A DNA stretch of 64,000 bases from Salvelinus alpinus (taxonomy: Eukaryota > Chordata > Actinopteri > Salmoniformes > Salmonidae). The notes under the pieces are model-generated. The model saw only the letters and a program-made list of their open reading frames with translations, did no database searches and had not been told where the DNA came from. The translations under genes and the position numbers were made by a program. The DNA lies in assembly GCF_045679555.1 (NCBI RefSeq), contig NC_092089.1:2246663-2310662 (forward strand). Reading direction: 5' to 3'. The first letter of the stretch is position 1; the number at the start of each line of letters is the position of its first letter. Shown here in pieces: positions 12,673-31,200 of the stretch.

Positions 12673-13068
12673 GTGCCTGAGTGTTCATATCTGTGCGTGC
12701 AGACAATATACTGCAGGTCGTGTGTGTGTGTGACAGCAGTGCCTGAGTGTTCATATCTGTGCGTGCAGACAATATACTGCAGGTCGTGTGTGTGTGTGAC
12801 AGCAGTGCCTGAGTGTTCATATCTGTGCGTGCAGACAATATACTGCAGGTCGTGTGTGTGTGTGACAGCAGTGCCTGAGTGTTCATATCTGTGCGTGCAG
12901 ACAATATACTGCAGGTCGTGTGTGTGTGTGACAGCAGTGCCTGAGTGTTCATATCTGTGCGTGCAGACAATATACTGCAGGTCGTGTGTGTGTGTGACAG
13001 CAGTGCCTGAGTGTTTATATCTGTGCGTGCAGACAATATACTGCAGGTCGTGTGTTTGTGTGACAGCA
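12673..13068. repeat. 66-bp minisatellite, six copies
   Basis: Six head-to-tail copies of a 66-bp unit start with GTGCCTGAGTGTTCATATCT and contain CAGACAATATACTGCAGGTC followed by a TG run. Because 66 is divisible by three, several frames on both strands stay open through the array (for example a 22-residue unit with VPECSYLCVQTIYCRS). I treat these as artefacts. The copies are nearly identical, so the expansion is recent. Confidence 0.95.
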
Positions 13069-13274
13069 TATGACATCTGAGGCATTACAGTGTATATAGT
13101 TCTCTCCTCTACATGTTGACATGTGAGCTAGTGTTGTGAATGACCCCTCATCCTCTCTCTCTCTGTACTCCATCACCATAGTAACCACTCTGGGAGAGTA
13201 CTGTATGTTACTGTTCCATCCATTCTGAATGTCTTAACTGGTTGCTTGTATTATAATTTACACTTATTATTCTG

Positions 13275-13280
13275 AATAAA
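13275..13280 (+). terminator. probable fam171a1 polyadenylation signal
   Basis: AATAAA in the context CTGAATAAAGAGACC, 2.2 kb past the stop codon. It is the best canonical signal before the next transposon block. Confidence 0.5.
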
Positions 13281-13300
13281 GAGACCAACTGGACTTCTGC

Positions 13301-13884
13301 ATCTTCTGTGTATTGTTTAGCACTAGTCTAGAGACTATAGAGCACGTTTGGGTGTAGTAGAATTAAGGAGAACATAATTGAGTTATCCTCTGTAGATCAA
13401 CGTCAAATGTGTGCAAGCTTCAGGATTAGACTGTATCCAGATGCATGGTTCACATTCTGCTCTTATGGTTTTTGTTAATGTATCTGATAACTAAAGCAGT
13501 AGTCATGGCTACATGTTCTACATTACTGAGCCACACCGAATTATGGTAAAGCTTTTCATTCACTTATGGTTGACCTCTTCGTTTCCATTAGGCTTGTCAG
13601 ATTTCATGCTCCTTTTGACGGACCTGTATATAGACAGGAAATCAATCAACATCTTGCTGACTGGGAGAACCTGACTCCCCTCTCAAGGCTTTCCCGGTTG
13701 GCAGTTACTAACGGGTGGATTTAAGGGAGCAGCATATCAACCCACCATCGGGACATAATGGCCAGAGAACCTGCAGCTCAGCCGTTTCCCCCTGAATTCA
13801 GTAGCTGACGGACGCGCTCCATAGCGTGGCAATGTTGATGTTATTTTTTTAAATATATGATGGAAACGTTTGATCTATGCTATA
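13301..13884. other. intergenic, no gene seen
   Basis: About 580 bp between the fam171a1 polyadenylation signal and a Tc1-like element. No exon, RNA gene or clear repeat was recognised. Confidence 0.5.
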
Positions 13885-15330
13885 CAGTACCAGTCAAAAG
13901 TTTGGACACACCTACTCATTCAAGGGTTTTTCTTTATTTTTACTATTTTCTACATTATAGAATAATAGTGAAGATGTCAAAACGCATGGAATCATGTAGT
14001 AACCAAAAAAACAAATAACAATATGTTATATTTGAGATTCTTCAAAGTAGCCACCCTTTGCCTTGATGACAGCTTTGCACACTCTTGGCATTATCTCAAC
14101 CAGCTTCATGAGGTAGTCACCTGGAATGCATTTCCATTAACATGTGTGCCTTGTTAAAAGGTAGGGGTGGTATACAGAAGATAGCCCTATTTAGTAAAAG
14201 ACCAAGTCCATATTATGGCAAGAACAGATGAAATAAGCAGAGAGAAACAACTGTCCATCATTATTTTAAGACATGAAGGTCAGTCAATCTGGAACATTTC
14301 AGTCGCAAAAACCATCAAGCGCTATGATGAAACTGGCTCTTATGAGGACCGCCACAGGACAGGAAGACCCAGAGTTACCTCTACTGCAGAGGATAAGTTC
14401 ATTAGAGTTAACTGCACCTCAGATTGCAGCCCAAATAAATGCTTCACAGAGTTCAAGTAACAGACACATCTCAACATCAACTGTTCAGAGGAGACTGTGT
14501 GAATCAGGCCTTCCTGGTCCAATTGCTGCAAAGAAACCACTACTAAAGGACACCAATAAGAGGAGACTTGCTTGCGCCAAGAAACACGAGCAGTAGAGAT
14601 TAGACCGGTGGAAATGTGTCCTTTGATCTGATGAGTCCAAATGTGAGATTTTTGGTTCCAACCGTCGTGTCTTTGTGAGACACAGAGTAGGTGAATGGAT
14701 GATCTCCGCATGTGTGGTTCCCACCATGAAGTATGGAGGTGTGGGGGTGCTTTGCTGGTGACACTGTCTGTGATTTATTTAGAATTCAAGGAACACTTGA
14801 CCAGCATGGCTACCACACCATTCTGCAGCGATACGCCATCACATCTGGGTTGCGCTTAGTGAAACTATCATTTGTTTTTCAACAGGACAATGACCCAAAA
14901 CACACCTCCAGGCTGTGTAAGGACTATTTGACCAAGGAGAGTGATGGAGTACTGTATCAGATGACCTGGCCTCCACAATCACCCGATCTCAACCCAATTG
15001 AGATTGTTTGGGAAGAGATGGACTGTAGAGTGGAGGAAAAGCAGCCAACAAGTGCTCAACATATGTGGGAACTCCTTCAAGACTGTTGGAAAAGCATTCC
15101 TCATGAAGCTGGTTGAGGGAATGCCAAGAGTGTGCAAAGCTGTCATCAAGGAAAAGGGTGACTACTTTGAAGAATCTCAAATATAAAGTATATTTTTATT
15201 TGTTAAATTTTGGGGGGTTACTACATAATTCCATATGTTATTTCATAGTTATGTCTTCACTAATATTCTACAATGTAGAAAATAGTAAAAATAAATAAAA
15301 AACCTTGAATGAGTAGATGTGGCCTTACTG
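13885..15330 (+). mobile_element. Tc1-like DNA transposon, decayed
   Basis: It starts at a TA with the salmonid Tc1-type terminal repeat CAGTACCAGTCAAAAGTTTG. The far end, CCTTGAATGAGTAGATGTGG, is the start of the matching inverted repeat but is cut off. Between them are transposase pieces in different frames. The N-terminal helix-turn-helix part begins near 14215 (MARTDEISREKQLS). The DDE region shows VFQQDNDPKHTSRL near 14875 and WPPQSPDLNPIEIVWEEMD near 14968. Stops and frame changes interrupt the gene, so it is dead. It abuts a second Tc1-like copy with no intervening host DNA. Confidence 0.9.
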
Positions 15331-16352
15331 AATAGCTCAGTGACTTTCAACATGGCACTCTCATAGGATGCCACCTTTCCAACAAGTGAATTCATCAAAT
15401 TTCTGCCCTGCTAGAGCTGCCCCAGTCAACTCTAAGTGCTGTTATTGTGAAGTGGAAACGTCTAGGAGCAACAACGGCTCAGCCACGAAGTGGTAGGCCA
15501 CACAAGCTCACAGAACTGGATTTCTGAAGCGCGTCTATCCTTGGTTGCAACACTCAGTACCAAGTTCCAAACTGCCTCTGCAAGCAACGTCAGCACATGA
15601 ACTGTTCGTCCGGAGCTGGGTTTCCATGGCCGAGCAGCCGCATACAAGCCTAAAATCACCATGCGCAATGCCAAGCGTCGGCTAGAGTGGTGTAAAGCTC
15701 GCGGCCATTGGACTCTGGATCAGTGGAAACGTGTTCTCTGGAGTGATGAATTACGCTTCACCATCTGGCAGTCCGACAGACGAATCTGGGTTTTGCAGAT
15801 GCCAGGAGAAGAACGCTACCTGCCCGAATGTTTGGCAACTGTAAAGTTTGGTGGAGAAGGAATAAGGGTCTGGGGTGGTTTTTCATGGTTCGGGCTAGGC
15901 CCCTTAGTTTCAGAGAAAGGAAGTCTTAACGCTACAGCATACAATCACATTCTAGACGATTCTGTGCTTCAAACTTTGTGGCAACCGTTTGAGGAAGACC
16001 CTTTCCTGTTTCAGCATGACATTGCGCCGTGCACAAAGTGAGGTCCATACAGAAATGTTTTGAGATTGGTGTGGAAGAAGTTGACTGGCCTGCACAGGGC
16101 ACCTGACCTCAACCCCATCGAACACCTTTGGGATGAATTGGAACGCCGACTGCGAGCCAGGCCTAACCTCACTAATGCCTTTGTGGCTGAATGGAAACAA
16201 GTCCCTGCAGCAATGTTCCAACATCTAGTGGAAAACCAGGAGAGTAGAGGCTGTTATAGCAACAAAGGGGGACCAACTCTATATTAATGCCCATGCTTTG
16301 GGAATAAGATGTTCGACGAGCAAGTGGCCACATACTTTTGGTAATGTAGTGT
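15331..16352 (+). mobile_element. second Tc1-like transposon, 5'-truncated
   Basis: This is a different salmonid Tc1 family. It begins inside the element (CAGTGACTTTCAACATGGCA) and lacks its left terminal repeat. It ends with the right one (CACATACTTTTGGTAATGTAGTG). Transposase sequence includes the Tc1 DNA-binding part (near 15480) and a DDE-domain run at 15661-16041 ([30 protein letters not shown]). A third piece from 16060 carries APDLNPIEHLWDELERRL. Stops separate the pieces, so the gene is inactive. Confidence 0.9.
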
Positions 16353-16507
16353 ATCACTGACCTCTCCTTGTTTCGATGTGATTTGGGAACTTAGCCTACT
16401 GCTCTGCAAACGTGCTGCGAGGAGATTGGCCACTAGATGGCGCTATTTCCGACTAACCTCTTTGTTTTTCCCCATCCCTCCCTGTCTCCTGTTCATTCAG
16501 CATATTT

Positions 16508-16510
16508 AAA

Positions 16511-16541
<31 letters not shown>

Positions 16542-16543
16542 TA
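16508..16543. repeat. poly-A / (AT)n microsatellite
   Basis: A run of A followed by about 12 AT dinucleotides ends 12 bases before the nmt2 start region. It lies in the 5' flank or 5' UTR of nmt2. Confidence 0.9.
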
Positions 16544-16557
16544 GGTTTTCATCCATG

Positions 16558-23641
<7,084 letters not shown>

Positions 23642-24535
23642 CTAGTCTGTCTGTGACTGCTACACACTCAGAGGTCAAAGGTCTTCTTTGACCCCTAACA
23701 TCGCTCTACCTGGACACACAGGTAGTCCCAAACTAGAAGAAGACAATGACAACAATCAACCAATCAAAGTGATCGGGAGGTGTGCATCACTTTAAGCATC
23801 TCTCCTGGATCATTTTTATCATGGAGAACATTCTCTCTGCTCACCCGGAACTGAGAACTCTTTTTAACCATCAACATCCTGAATGTGAAGTCATGCTCTG
23901 CCTGAGACAGACTCTTGTACAGTACACACACACTACATGAAGAGAAGGAAGACTTGCGTCCAAAATGTTTTTCTTGTTTTATTCAAAAAGGTGCATTGGT
24001 AACTGTGTTTGTTGAACAGTGCAGAAATGTAGTAACCTGTACATTTAATGCCAGAACATATTTATTCCTGTAGTGTGGGATATGGGGGGTGGGAGAGGAA
24101 AGATTCAACTAGCGTAGATGTTATTGACTTTGGTGTTCCTATGAACGGTTAGGAGGGGATTCTAGGGATTTTTGAGGAAGAATGTATTTGAAGCACAAAT
24201 CTTAAGTTCTTAACTGAGTGAAAGGCTCCTTAACAACCCCAGGTGCATTTTATATATCGATTATTTCTGTTTTGTGTGTTTAGGTTTTTCAATATCTGAG
24301 TGTTTGAGAAACATAAAATGCAGGATGGGAATTTTATCATTTTAAAACTGTAATAGTTTTAAAAAAATGTGTGTTTGTGCAGCTAACATTATTTAAAAAA
24401 GGTCCCAATTTCTTTTCCCGGGCACAATTCTGATATTTAGGATTGTGCTTATATGTTGTGTGTTCTGTCACCATTCCTCCCATGTCTGTCAGTATTTGTT
24501 AAAACCCCTTAATCAAACCGGCATCTTCACCTATA

Positions 24536-24541
24536 AATAAA
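24536..24541 (+). terminator. probable nmt2 polyadenylation signal
   Basis: AATAAA in CTATAAATAAAGGTAC, 895 bases past the nmt2 stop. The sequence from 23642 to here is taken as 3' UTR. Confidence 0.6.
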
Positions 24542-24716
24542 GGTACTGGGTTGGAGTATCAGGCAGCGCTGTGTGTATGATCCAGCACATGAAGGAACCT
24601 GTGATGAGAGAAAACAGCTGTTCTGTTTGCTGATGTCGTCATGTTTACTACAGTTAGATATACAAGTGTCCCTGTCAATGAGAAACTGAGTTGATTGTGT
24701 ACATGGGGGAAAATAC

Positions 24717-25156
24717 AATGTACAAAACATTAGGAACACCTTCCTAATATTGAGTTGCAGCCCCTTTCGCCCTCAGAACAGCCTCAATCGTCGGGACATG
24801 GACTCTACAAGGTGTCAAAAGCGGTCCACAGGGATGCTGGCCCATGTTGACTCCAATGCTTCCCAAAGTTGTCAAGTTGGCTGGATGTCCTTTGGGTAGG
24901 GGACCATTCTTGATACACACGGGAAACTGTTGAGAGAGAAAAACCCAGCAGCGTTGCAGTTCTTGACACTTAAACCGGTGCCCCTGGCACCTACTACCAT
25001 ACCCTGTTCAAAGTTAAATCTTTTGTCTTGCCCATTCACCCTCTGAATGTCTTTAACCTGTCTCCTTACCATCTACACTGATTGAAGCTGATTTACAAGT
25101 TACATCAATAAGGGATCATAGCTTTCACCAAGTCAGTTTGTCATGGAAAGAGCAGG
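24717..25156. mobile_element. Tc1-like non-autonomous element, 3'-truncated
   Basis: It begins with the salmonid terminal sequence TGTACAAAACATTAGGAACA and follows the known family through to GTCATGGAAAGAGCAGGTGT. It stops there, without the matching inverted end. The minus strand has only a short broken frame. Confidence 0.8.
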
Positions 25157-25895
25157 TGTATAGTTCTCATTCTTACGCTGCCCTCGTGGGGAGTTACTTG
25201 CTGTTAGTGTTTCTGAGGTGTGGCTCTGTGAACGTGGTCTGCATCTGGGGCTGTGCCCAAACCAAGGTAATGGTCAGGTTCCTCTGCTCAGACGGTGCTG
25301 ATACGTGCCAGATCTTACAATGCCTGGATAGGTATTTTGCGTATCAGCTAACCATGTTATAGCAATCTGGTGCCCGACGGCACAGCCAATGACGTGGCTC
25401 GCAACGTCTGAGCAAGGGAAGACGACCTATGTCAATGGCACAGAACACTGGGCATCCAAATAAAGATGGCTGAAATAGATTCACGGTTTTGGGGATCAGT
25501 TCTGAGTCAGCCATGTGTTTATTAGTCCCAGGGTGTTGGGTCTGTTGTGGATGTATACTTCAACTTGTTTGAATTTGAGCATGAGACAGTTTTTGATACA
25601 ATGCAGATAACCCTAGTGAGAACACCCAAAGTCCTTGCCTTATTTAAGATGTTTAAAAAAATATATATATACTATCAAAATGTGTAGTTTTGAAATGACA
25701 CACCTTTCTCTAACTGAAAAACAGTATTTTTATTGAACTCCTTGGCAGGCTGTAAAAGAAATGAGGAATTAGAACCAGCAGCGTTTAGACAGGACCTCTC
25801 ATCCGAATATGTTTCAAATACTCACGCAAGCTATACCAGCATGATGGAATAAACTCATCTAGACTTTAAAAGATACATCTGAGTGTGCTGTCTAA
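25157..25895. other. intergenic between nmt2 and rpp38
   Basis: About 740 bp in which I see no gene, RNA or recognisable element. It separates two convergently transcribed genes. Confidence 0.5.
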
Positions 25896-25901
25896 TTTAT
25901 T
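25896..25901 (-). terminator. probable rpp38 polyadenylation signal
   Basis: AATAAA on the minus strand, about 130 bases past the rpp38 stop codon. Confidence 0.55.
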
Positions 25902-26029
25902 TCATTTAAGTCCTCCATGGGATTTTGGGAGTGTTTCCTCCAGATTGGCAGCAGAGACCTCCACCTCCAATCAGCATCCAGGGCTGCCTACACTACTGTT
26001 TCATGTCATCTTTTGTACATAAATTGCTT

Positions 26030-26887
26030 CTACTTTTTCTTTGTCTTTGGTTTCCGTATTTTAGAGGGGTTCGGGATAATCTTTTTCACTTTAAGAGGCT
26101 GAAGTACGCAGGATGGACATTCTGTAACATCTGGAAAAATGTCTTCAATTTTCCGTTTTTGGCCTCTTGTCTCCTCTCCCTTTCCCACCTCCATTTTCCC
26201 CTCAGCTGTTCCCTCTTCCTCCTGCCCCTCAAATGTTGCACCTGTTTCACTGGGAGCGCTTGGTATCCAGGCAACCTGCAGAGCAGGCACTCTGGGTACA
26301 ATGGCTTCCACAGTGTCGGAGAACGTCCTGTCCCCTTGTCTGAATCCCAGTGCCAGGACGCACTTCAGCCCCAGCAGTCCCGCCACACACTCACTGAGAC
26401 GCGGGACCTGGCATGCCGCCACGCCCCGCGTCCGGCACAGCGCTATCAGGTGGCTCGTCATGTGTGGCGGTTTGACCGACTTGCACACGAGCACCAGCCG
26501 GAGCTGGTTCCTCTCCAGAGCCTTGGTGACCTCGTTGATGCCGATGGCCAGCTGCCTCCTAGCGGCTACATCAGTCCAGCCTTGCTCTCTGGGTTTAACA
26601 GGACGTTCCGGTGTTACAGTGTCGAGGAGTATCTGTGGGGGCTCAGGTACCGAGTCATGTCCTGTAGGTGGGTTCTTATTTCTCTTTTTCCCCCACTGTC
26701 GAAACCCTTTCACCTCTTTCTTTTCCAGGCCAGTTGCTGACAGTTTGCTCTTCAGAGTGTCCAGGATGAAGTGTACATCATCACTCTGCAGCGGGCTCCA
26801 TTGCAGTCTGTAGGGGGAGTTCAGGGAAGTCTTAGCTGGGATCTGCTTCTTCCGCTCCTTTTTCGACACTTTGCCTGGAGTGGCCAT
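26030..26887 (-). CDS. rpp38: rpp38, ribonuclease P/MRP protein subunit p38
   Basis: Rpp38 is an L7Ae-family protein of the nuclear RNase P and RNase MRP complexes, where it binds kink-turn RNA during tRNA and rRNA processing. The coding frame is one exon of 285 codons; human RPP38 is about the same size and also has an intronless coding region. The N-terminus is basic (KVSKKERKKQIPAK). The central L7Ae-like domain spans about residues 105-215 and includes GINEVTKALERNQLRLVLVC, TSHLIALCRTRGVAACQVP and the LGLKCVLALGF strand. The C-terminus is basic (KIRKPKTKKK). A CTCCAG just before the start codon could be the acceptor of a 5' UTR intron, with a possible donor near 27440. It is convergent with nmt2 and divergent from acbd7, as in human. 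Confidence 0.95.
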   Translation of the reverse strand: MATPGKVSKKERKKQIPAKTSLNSPYRLQWSPLQSDDVHFILDTLKSKLSATGLEKKEVKGFRQWGKKRNKNPPTGHDSVPEPPQILLDTVTPERPVKPREQGWTDVAARRQLAIGINEVTKALERNQLRLVLVCKSVKPPHMTSHLIALCRTRGVAACQVPRLSECVAGLLGLKCVLALGFRQGDRTFSDTVEAIVPRVPALQVAWIPSAPSETGATFEGQEEEGTAEGKMEVGKGEETRGQKRKIEDIFPDVTECPSCVLQPLKVKKIIPNPSKIRKPKTKKK

Positions 26888-28283
26888 CTTTATCTGGAGT
26901 TAAGACAGGAGGAATTCACATGAACTGCTGACTCAACTCCCATATGTTATCACATTTACCAGCAGGGTAGCATATAAATATAATCTATTATATTGTTCTA
27001 GTTCTGTGGGGGTAGACTCCTTGAATGTTAATTCACAGTAGTGATTGAGGGATGATGCTGGGGTGGGGCTTAAACTCTGTTCGCACAGTACAACCTTTGC
27101 CATAAAAACTAACACGAAAAAAACAAAACGTATCACTACAGCCTTTGGCTATGAGGGTAGATCTGGAATCAGATTACATCGTCAGATAAAGTAAAATAAG
27201 GGCTCTGTACTGTGGTCCTCTAACCTGTATGTAAAGGTAGTACGTTTGCCCTGTAACAATGTTTCCCCTCAATCACTACTACACATCACTTAGCTAGCTA
27301 ACTAGTTATTCAGCGACAGACACATTTCCCAGCATAGATATAGCGAGTAGTTTTAACAAGTTAGCAAACAAACCTAAATTAAACATATCGAGCTGACAAA
27401 CTGCCATAGTTACTTAAATACCCACAGCCGTCGTTTTTACCTCAATTATAACAATAAAAAAAGCAGTTGTAGGTCAGTGCACACAACTAATGTGTTGTGT
27501 CCATGGGCGCAGCCATATTGTATGTCTGCGGTTGATGACGTTTCAACAGAGCCACGCCCCTCAAACGCGTATAGAGATAATCTATTTGGCCGCGAGCAAA
27601 AGGCCACCAAACAATCTTCTAATATTATATTGACAATTTACTAAGAAAAATCAAAGCTATGTAATAACACTAGCTACAAACCATATGACCCATCAGAACC
27701 ACTGGATGCTACCAAGCCTTCAGTCTCCTGAATCAGACCCTCAGATGCACAGACTTCTGAATCAGAAGAACCACAGACTGCTGAATTAAAACTGAGTGGA
27801 GTCCAGCTGAGCTCCAGTAGGATGGTAGCCTACCATATCTCATCCTCCATCAATCACTGTTTCTACATCCAAATTACAAAATATATATTTTTTTACCTAA
27901 CACTGCCTCCAAACGCTAAACATGCCACAAATTAAATCCAAGTGAATTGTCCCTATATTAGAATATTCATTGAGCTACACAATCAATTTTATGCAGTATG
28001 ATTTGGTCATGAAACGCGAAAAATCCAATATTGACTTGCATTGATGCGTGTCCATGTTAAATCTTATTTTATTTTAGCGTCCTTTACGCGCCGCGTCTCA
28101 GTATGTTTGGTCAGCCAATCAGCTGTCTATCCACCCCACTGCGGTCCCGAGTCCGGAGGCGTTGAGCGATATTTACTGTAAACTCCCAGTCTGTTACAGC
28201 TGCAGTCAGAGCTATTCACACAGCCGAGAGGACACGTTGGGCTAATACTACCTACAGTAGCCTACGGAGTTGAACTTTGCGAG
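26888..28283. promoter_or_regulatory. rpp38-acbd7 divergent intergenic region
   Basis: About 1.4 kb between the rpp38 start (minus) and the acbd7 start (plus). It should hold both promoters. A minus-strand donor-like GAG/GTAAAA near 27440 may end a non-coding first exon of rpp38. A GC-richer stretch at 28080-28260 lies just before acbd7. No TATA box stands out. The assignment rests on position alone. Confidence 0.45.
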
Positions 28284-31200
28284 ATGTCTCTTCAGGTAGG
28301 CTATGTTTTCCCTGCACACTTGGCGTACACATTTTCTATCTAAGTGATGAGTCGATCTAGATAACGGGGTTAGGCCTACGTTTTTATAAGAGATGCGATT
28401 GGTCGACTGATGTGGTAGCTGGTGGTAGGTAGGCTTGTACATACACATATAGACTACGTTTACCGTTATGTTCTCTATTTACTGAGTCATGCCTGTGTAT
28501 TGTTTTAAATGCGTATGAATTTTAGAGCTTGATTTGCTAGCCATCTCGGGATTATGCGCAAGGATGCTGAGGTGTATTGGATACCAGCTGTCGTCATCAA
28601 CAGAGGCCCTTGAGATCAAATATTAATGTTTCTACAGACTAAGTATGCAGTGCTGTCACGCTTCCAAGACCAATAATAGCTAGGCTACTGTAACCTATTA
28701 GAATTAAACATTGCATGTACTACTTATTATAATTAAGCAATAATGTTGTTTCTGTGCTGCTCCCACTATGTACACAACACATTTTGCAGCGTTAAATCAA
28801 CACTTAGAGTTAATTTTATCACCATCTCAGAGTACATATGGACCCACACTACAGAGTTTAAAAAGTACTTTTTTTTATAACACTTAAATGTAACACTCCG
28901 AAAGTGTAAAAAATGAACACTGCATTAAACTTGTCATTGTTACTCAAATGTAACACTATGGGATAATGAACTCTGTGTTATTTCTGTTCAACACTAGTGT
29001 TGATCAAGAGTTAACTCCTGTTAGTGTTAAACAAAAACACTGTTACACTGTTTTGGGTTTAAAGCCTAATTTGCATATTTCACATGGTGCCTTTTCTTTT
29101 TGAGGGAATGGTAGAGTTACCACCCATGACTATATTTGTTAGTGACAGAGACATTGTTGTTGAATTCTTTCATTTTAAAGGCCTGTGGCTTTCACCAAAT
29201 AAGTACCTAGGTGAATGTTATCATTAAAATTAAACTTGACCAGCCGGCCGCGACCGGGAGGCCCATGGGGCGGCGCACAATTGGCCCAGCGTCGTCCGGG
29301 TTAGGGGGGGTTTGGCCGGCAGGGATATCCTTGTCTCATCGCGCACTAGCAACTCCTGTGGCGGGCCGGGCGCAGTGCAAGCTGACTAGGTCGCTAGGTG
29401 TACGGTGTTTCCTCCGACACATTGGTGCGGCTGGCTTCCGGGTTGGATGGGCATTGTGTCAAGAAGCAGTGCGGCTTGGTTGGGTTGTGTTTCGGAGGAC
29501 GCATGGCTCTCGATCTTCGCCTCTCCCGAGTCCATACGGGAGTTGCAGCGATGAGACAAGACTGTAACTACTACCATTTGGATACCACGAAATTGGAGAG
29601 AAAAAAGGGGTAAAAAAAAAAATATATATATATATTAAACTTGACAATACATTACACATATCATAAGGCCTTACTTTGATGGCCTCGTTTTACCCTAACA
29701 CAGTGGTGTTAAGAAACTCCTGGTTTACAGGCCACATTAGGCCTGCGTGTCACATTGTGGTGGCTTGCAAAGTGATGTGTAGTTCTTATTGTAATCCAGC
29801 CAGAGTTAAGATATCCAACAGTTGGAATTTTTATTCACCCGCAACCTACATTCAGAATGACTGTCACTGTTGGAAACTTGATTAAAAAAAAGACCTTAAC
29901 CATTTGAACAGGAACAACTATTTCAGTAATGGGGGAAATACATCTAACCAACTGATTGTATTAAAAACCTAGAGTCACAGGTCCAATATACAGGGGCTCC
30001 CTGCATCTCAGTGCTAGAGGCATCACTACAGACCCTGGTTCGATTCTAGGTTGTATCACAACTGGCTGTGATTGGGAGTCCCATAGGGCGGCGCACGATT
30101 GGACCAGCGTCGTCCTGTTTTGGCTGGGGTAGGCCGCCATTGTATATAAGAATTTGTTCTTAACTTGCCTAGTTAAATAAATATAAAATAAATAAATACA
30201 GGTGTCTGAGTAAAGGGTCTGAATACTGATGTAAATGTGATATCTGTTTTTAATTTTTTATAAATGTGCAAAAATGTCTAAAAACTTGTTTTCACTTTGT
30301 CATTATGGGGTATTGTGTGTAGATTGATGAGGGTGAAATTATTTAATCAATTTTAGAATAAGGCTGCAACATAACAAAATGTGGAAAAAGTGAAGGGGTC
30401 TGAATACTTTCCGAATGCACTGTACATCCCTTTTTTATTTTGGTTGTACATTCATTTGATCTTACTACAGTGTAAGTTGGCCCAAAACCAACCAGATGAA
30501 AGTTGAAAGTTAAAACCAACCAGAAGAAAGTTGAAACAACCAGATGATCTTACAGTGTCAACTTTCTTCGGGTTGGTTTTGGGCCAACTTAACATTACAC
30601 TGTAGTCAGATTGAATGAATGTACAACCAAATAGTATTTTGGTTTTATTAAAACTGCATGTGGAACAGAAATTAGTTTGGGGGTTTCCTTTCTGATTAGA
30701 TGAATGTGCCCATTGTCCCATTTAGCCTTGCTGTTTTATTTGTTGATTGGAGATCTGTGTAAAGTAGATTATTCATGCAAACAAATTGGCATCCACAGCT
30801 CTAAATGGAATAAGGACCCACTGTTTGGCTGCTCAGTAGTGGGCAGTAATAGGCTGTAGATTAGGTTACATTCTGGAGTTTCTGTGCTGTATTGTTTTCC
30901 CATCTGTCCCTTTCCCTCCATTCTTCCATCTCTCCGTGCAGGCAGAGTTTGAGCGAGTAGCAGATGATGTGAAGAAGGTGAAGTCCAGACCTTCAGACCA
31001 GGAGCTGCTGGACATGTATGGTCTGTATAAGCAGGCCATATTTGGAGACATCAACATTGGTACGGTATTTTCTTTGTGCCATTTAAAACATGCTAATTGA
31101 AATACATAATTGTACAGAACATACACAAGTGAAACGACCATTACAATTATATGGAGAGAATAACAATTATTTTAGCAAATTCTGGCTAGATAGGGCACTC

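Larger units (their letters stand above)
11057..13300 (+). other. fam171a1 3' UTR region
   Basis: About 2.2 kb lies between the fam171a1 stop and the first good polyadenylation signal (AATAAA, 13275-13280). It contains a SINE at about 11722-11905 and a 66-bp minisatellite at 12673-13068. I see no further gene in it. That the whole stretch is transcribed as 3' UTR is inferred from the signal position only. Confidence 0.6.

Noticed and set aside
12574-13085. Cys-rich 140-170 codon frames on both strands
   Set aside because: They arise only because the 66-bp minisatellite is a multiple of three. There is no start context, homologue or splice support.
25925-26813. Long plus-strand frames of 224-271 codons
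   Set aside because: They lie antisense to rpp38, whose product is clearly recognisable. They are shadows of its composition.
29211-29613. Coding frames of 60-118 codons
   Set aside because: They fall within a GC-rich dispersed SINE-like repeat that ends in an A-rich tail.
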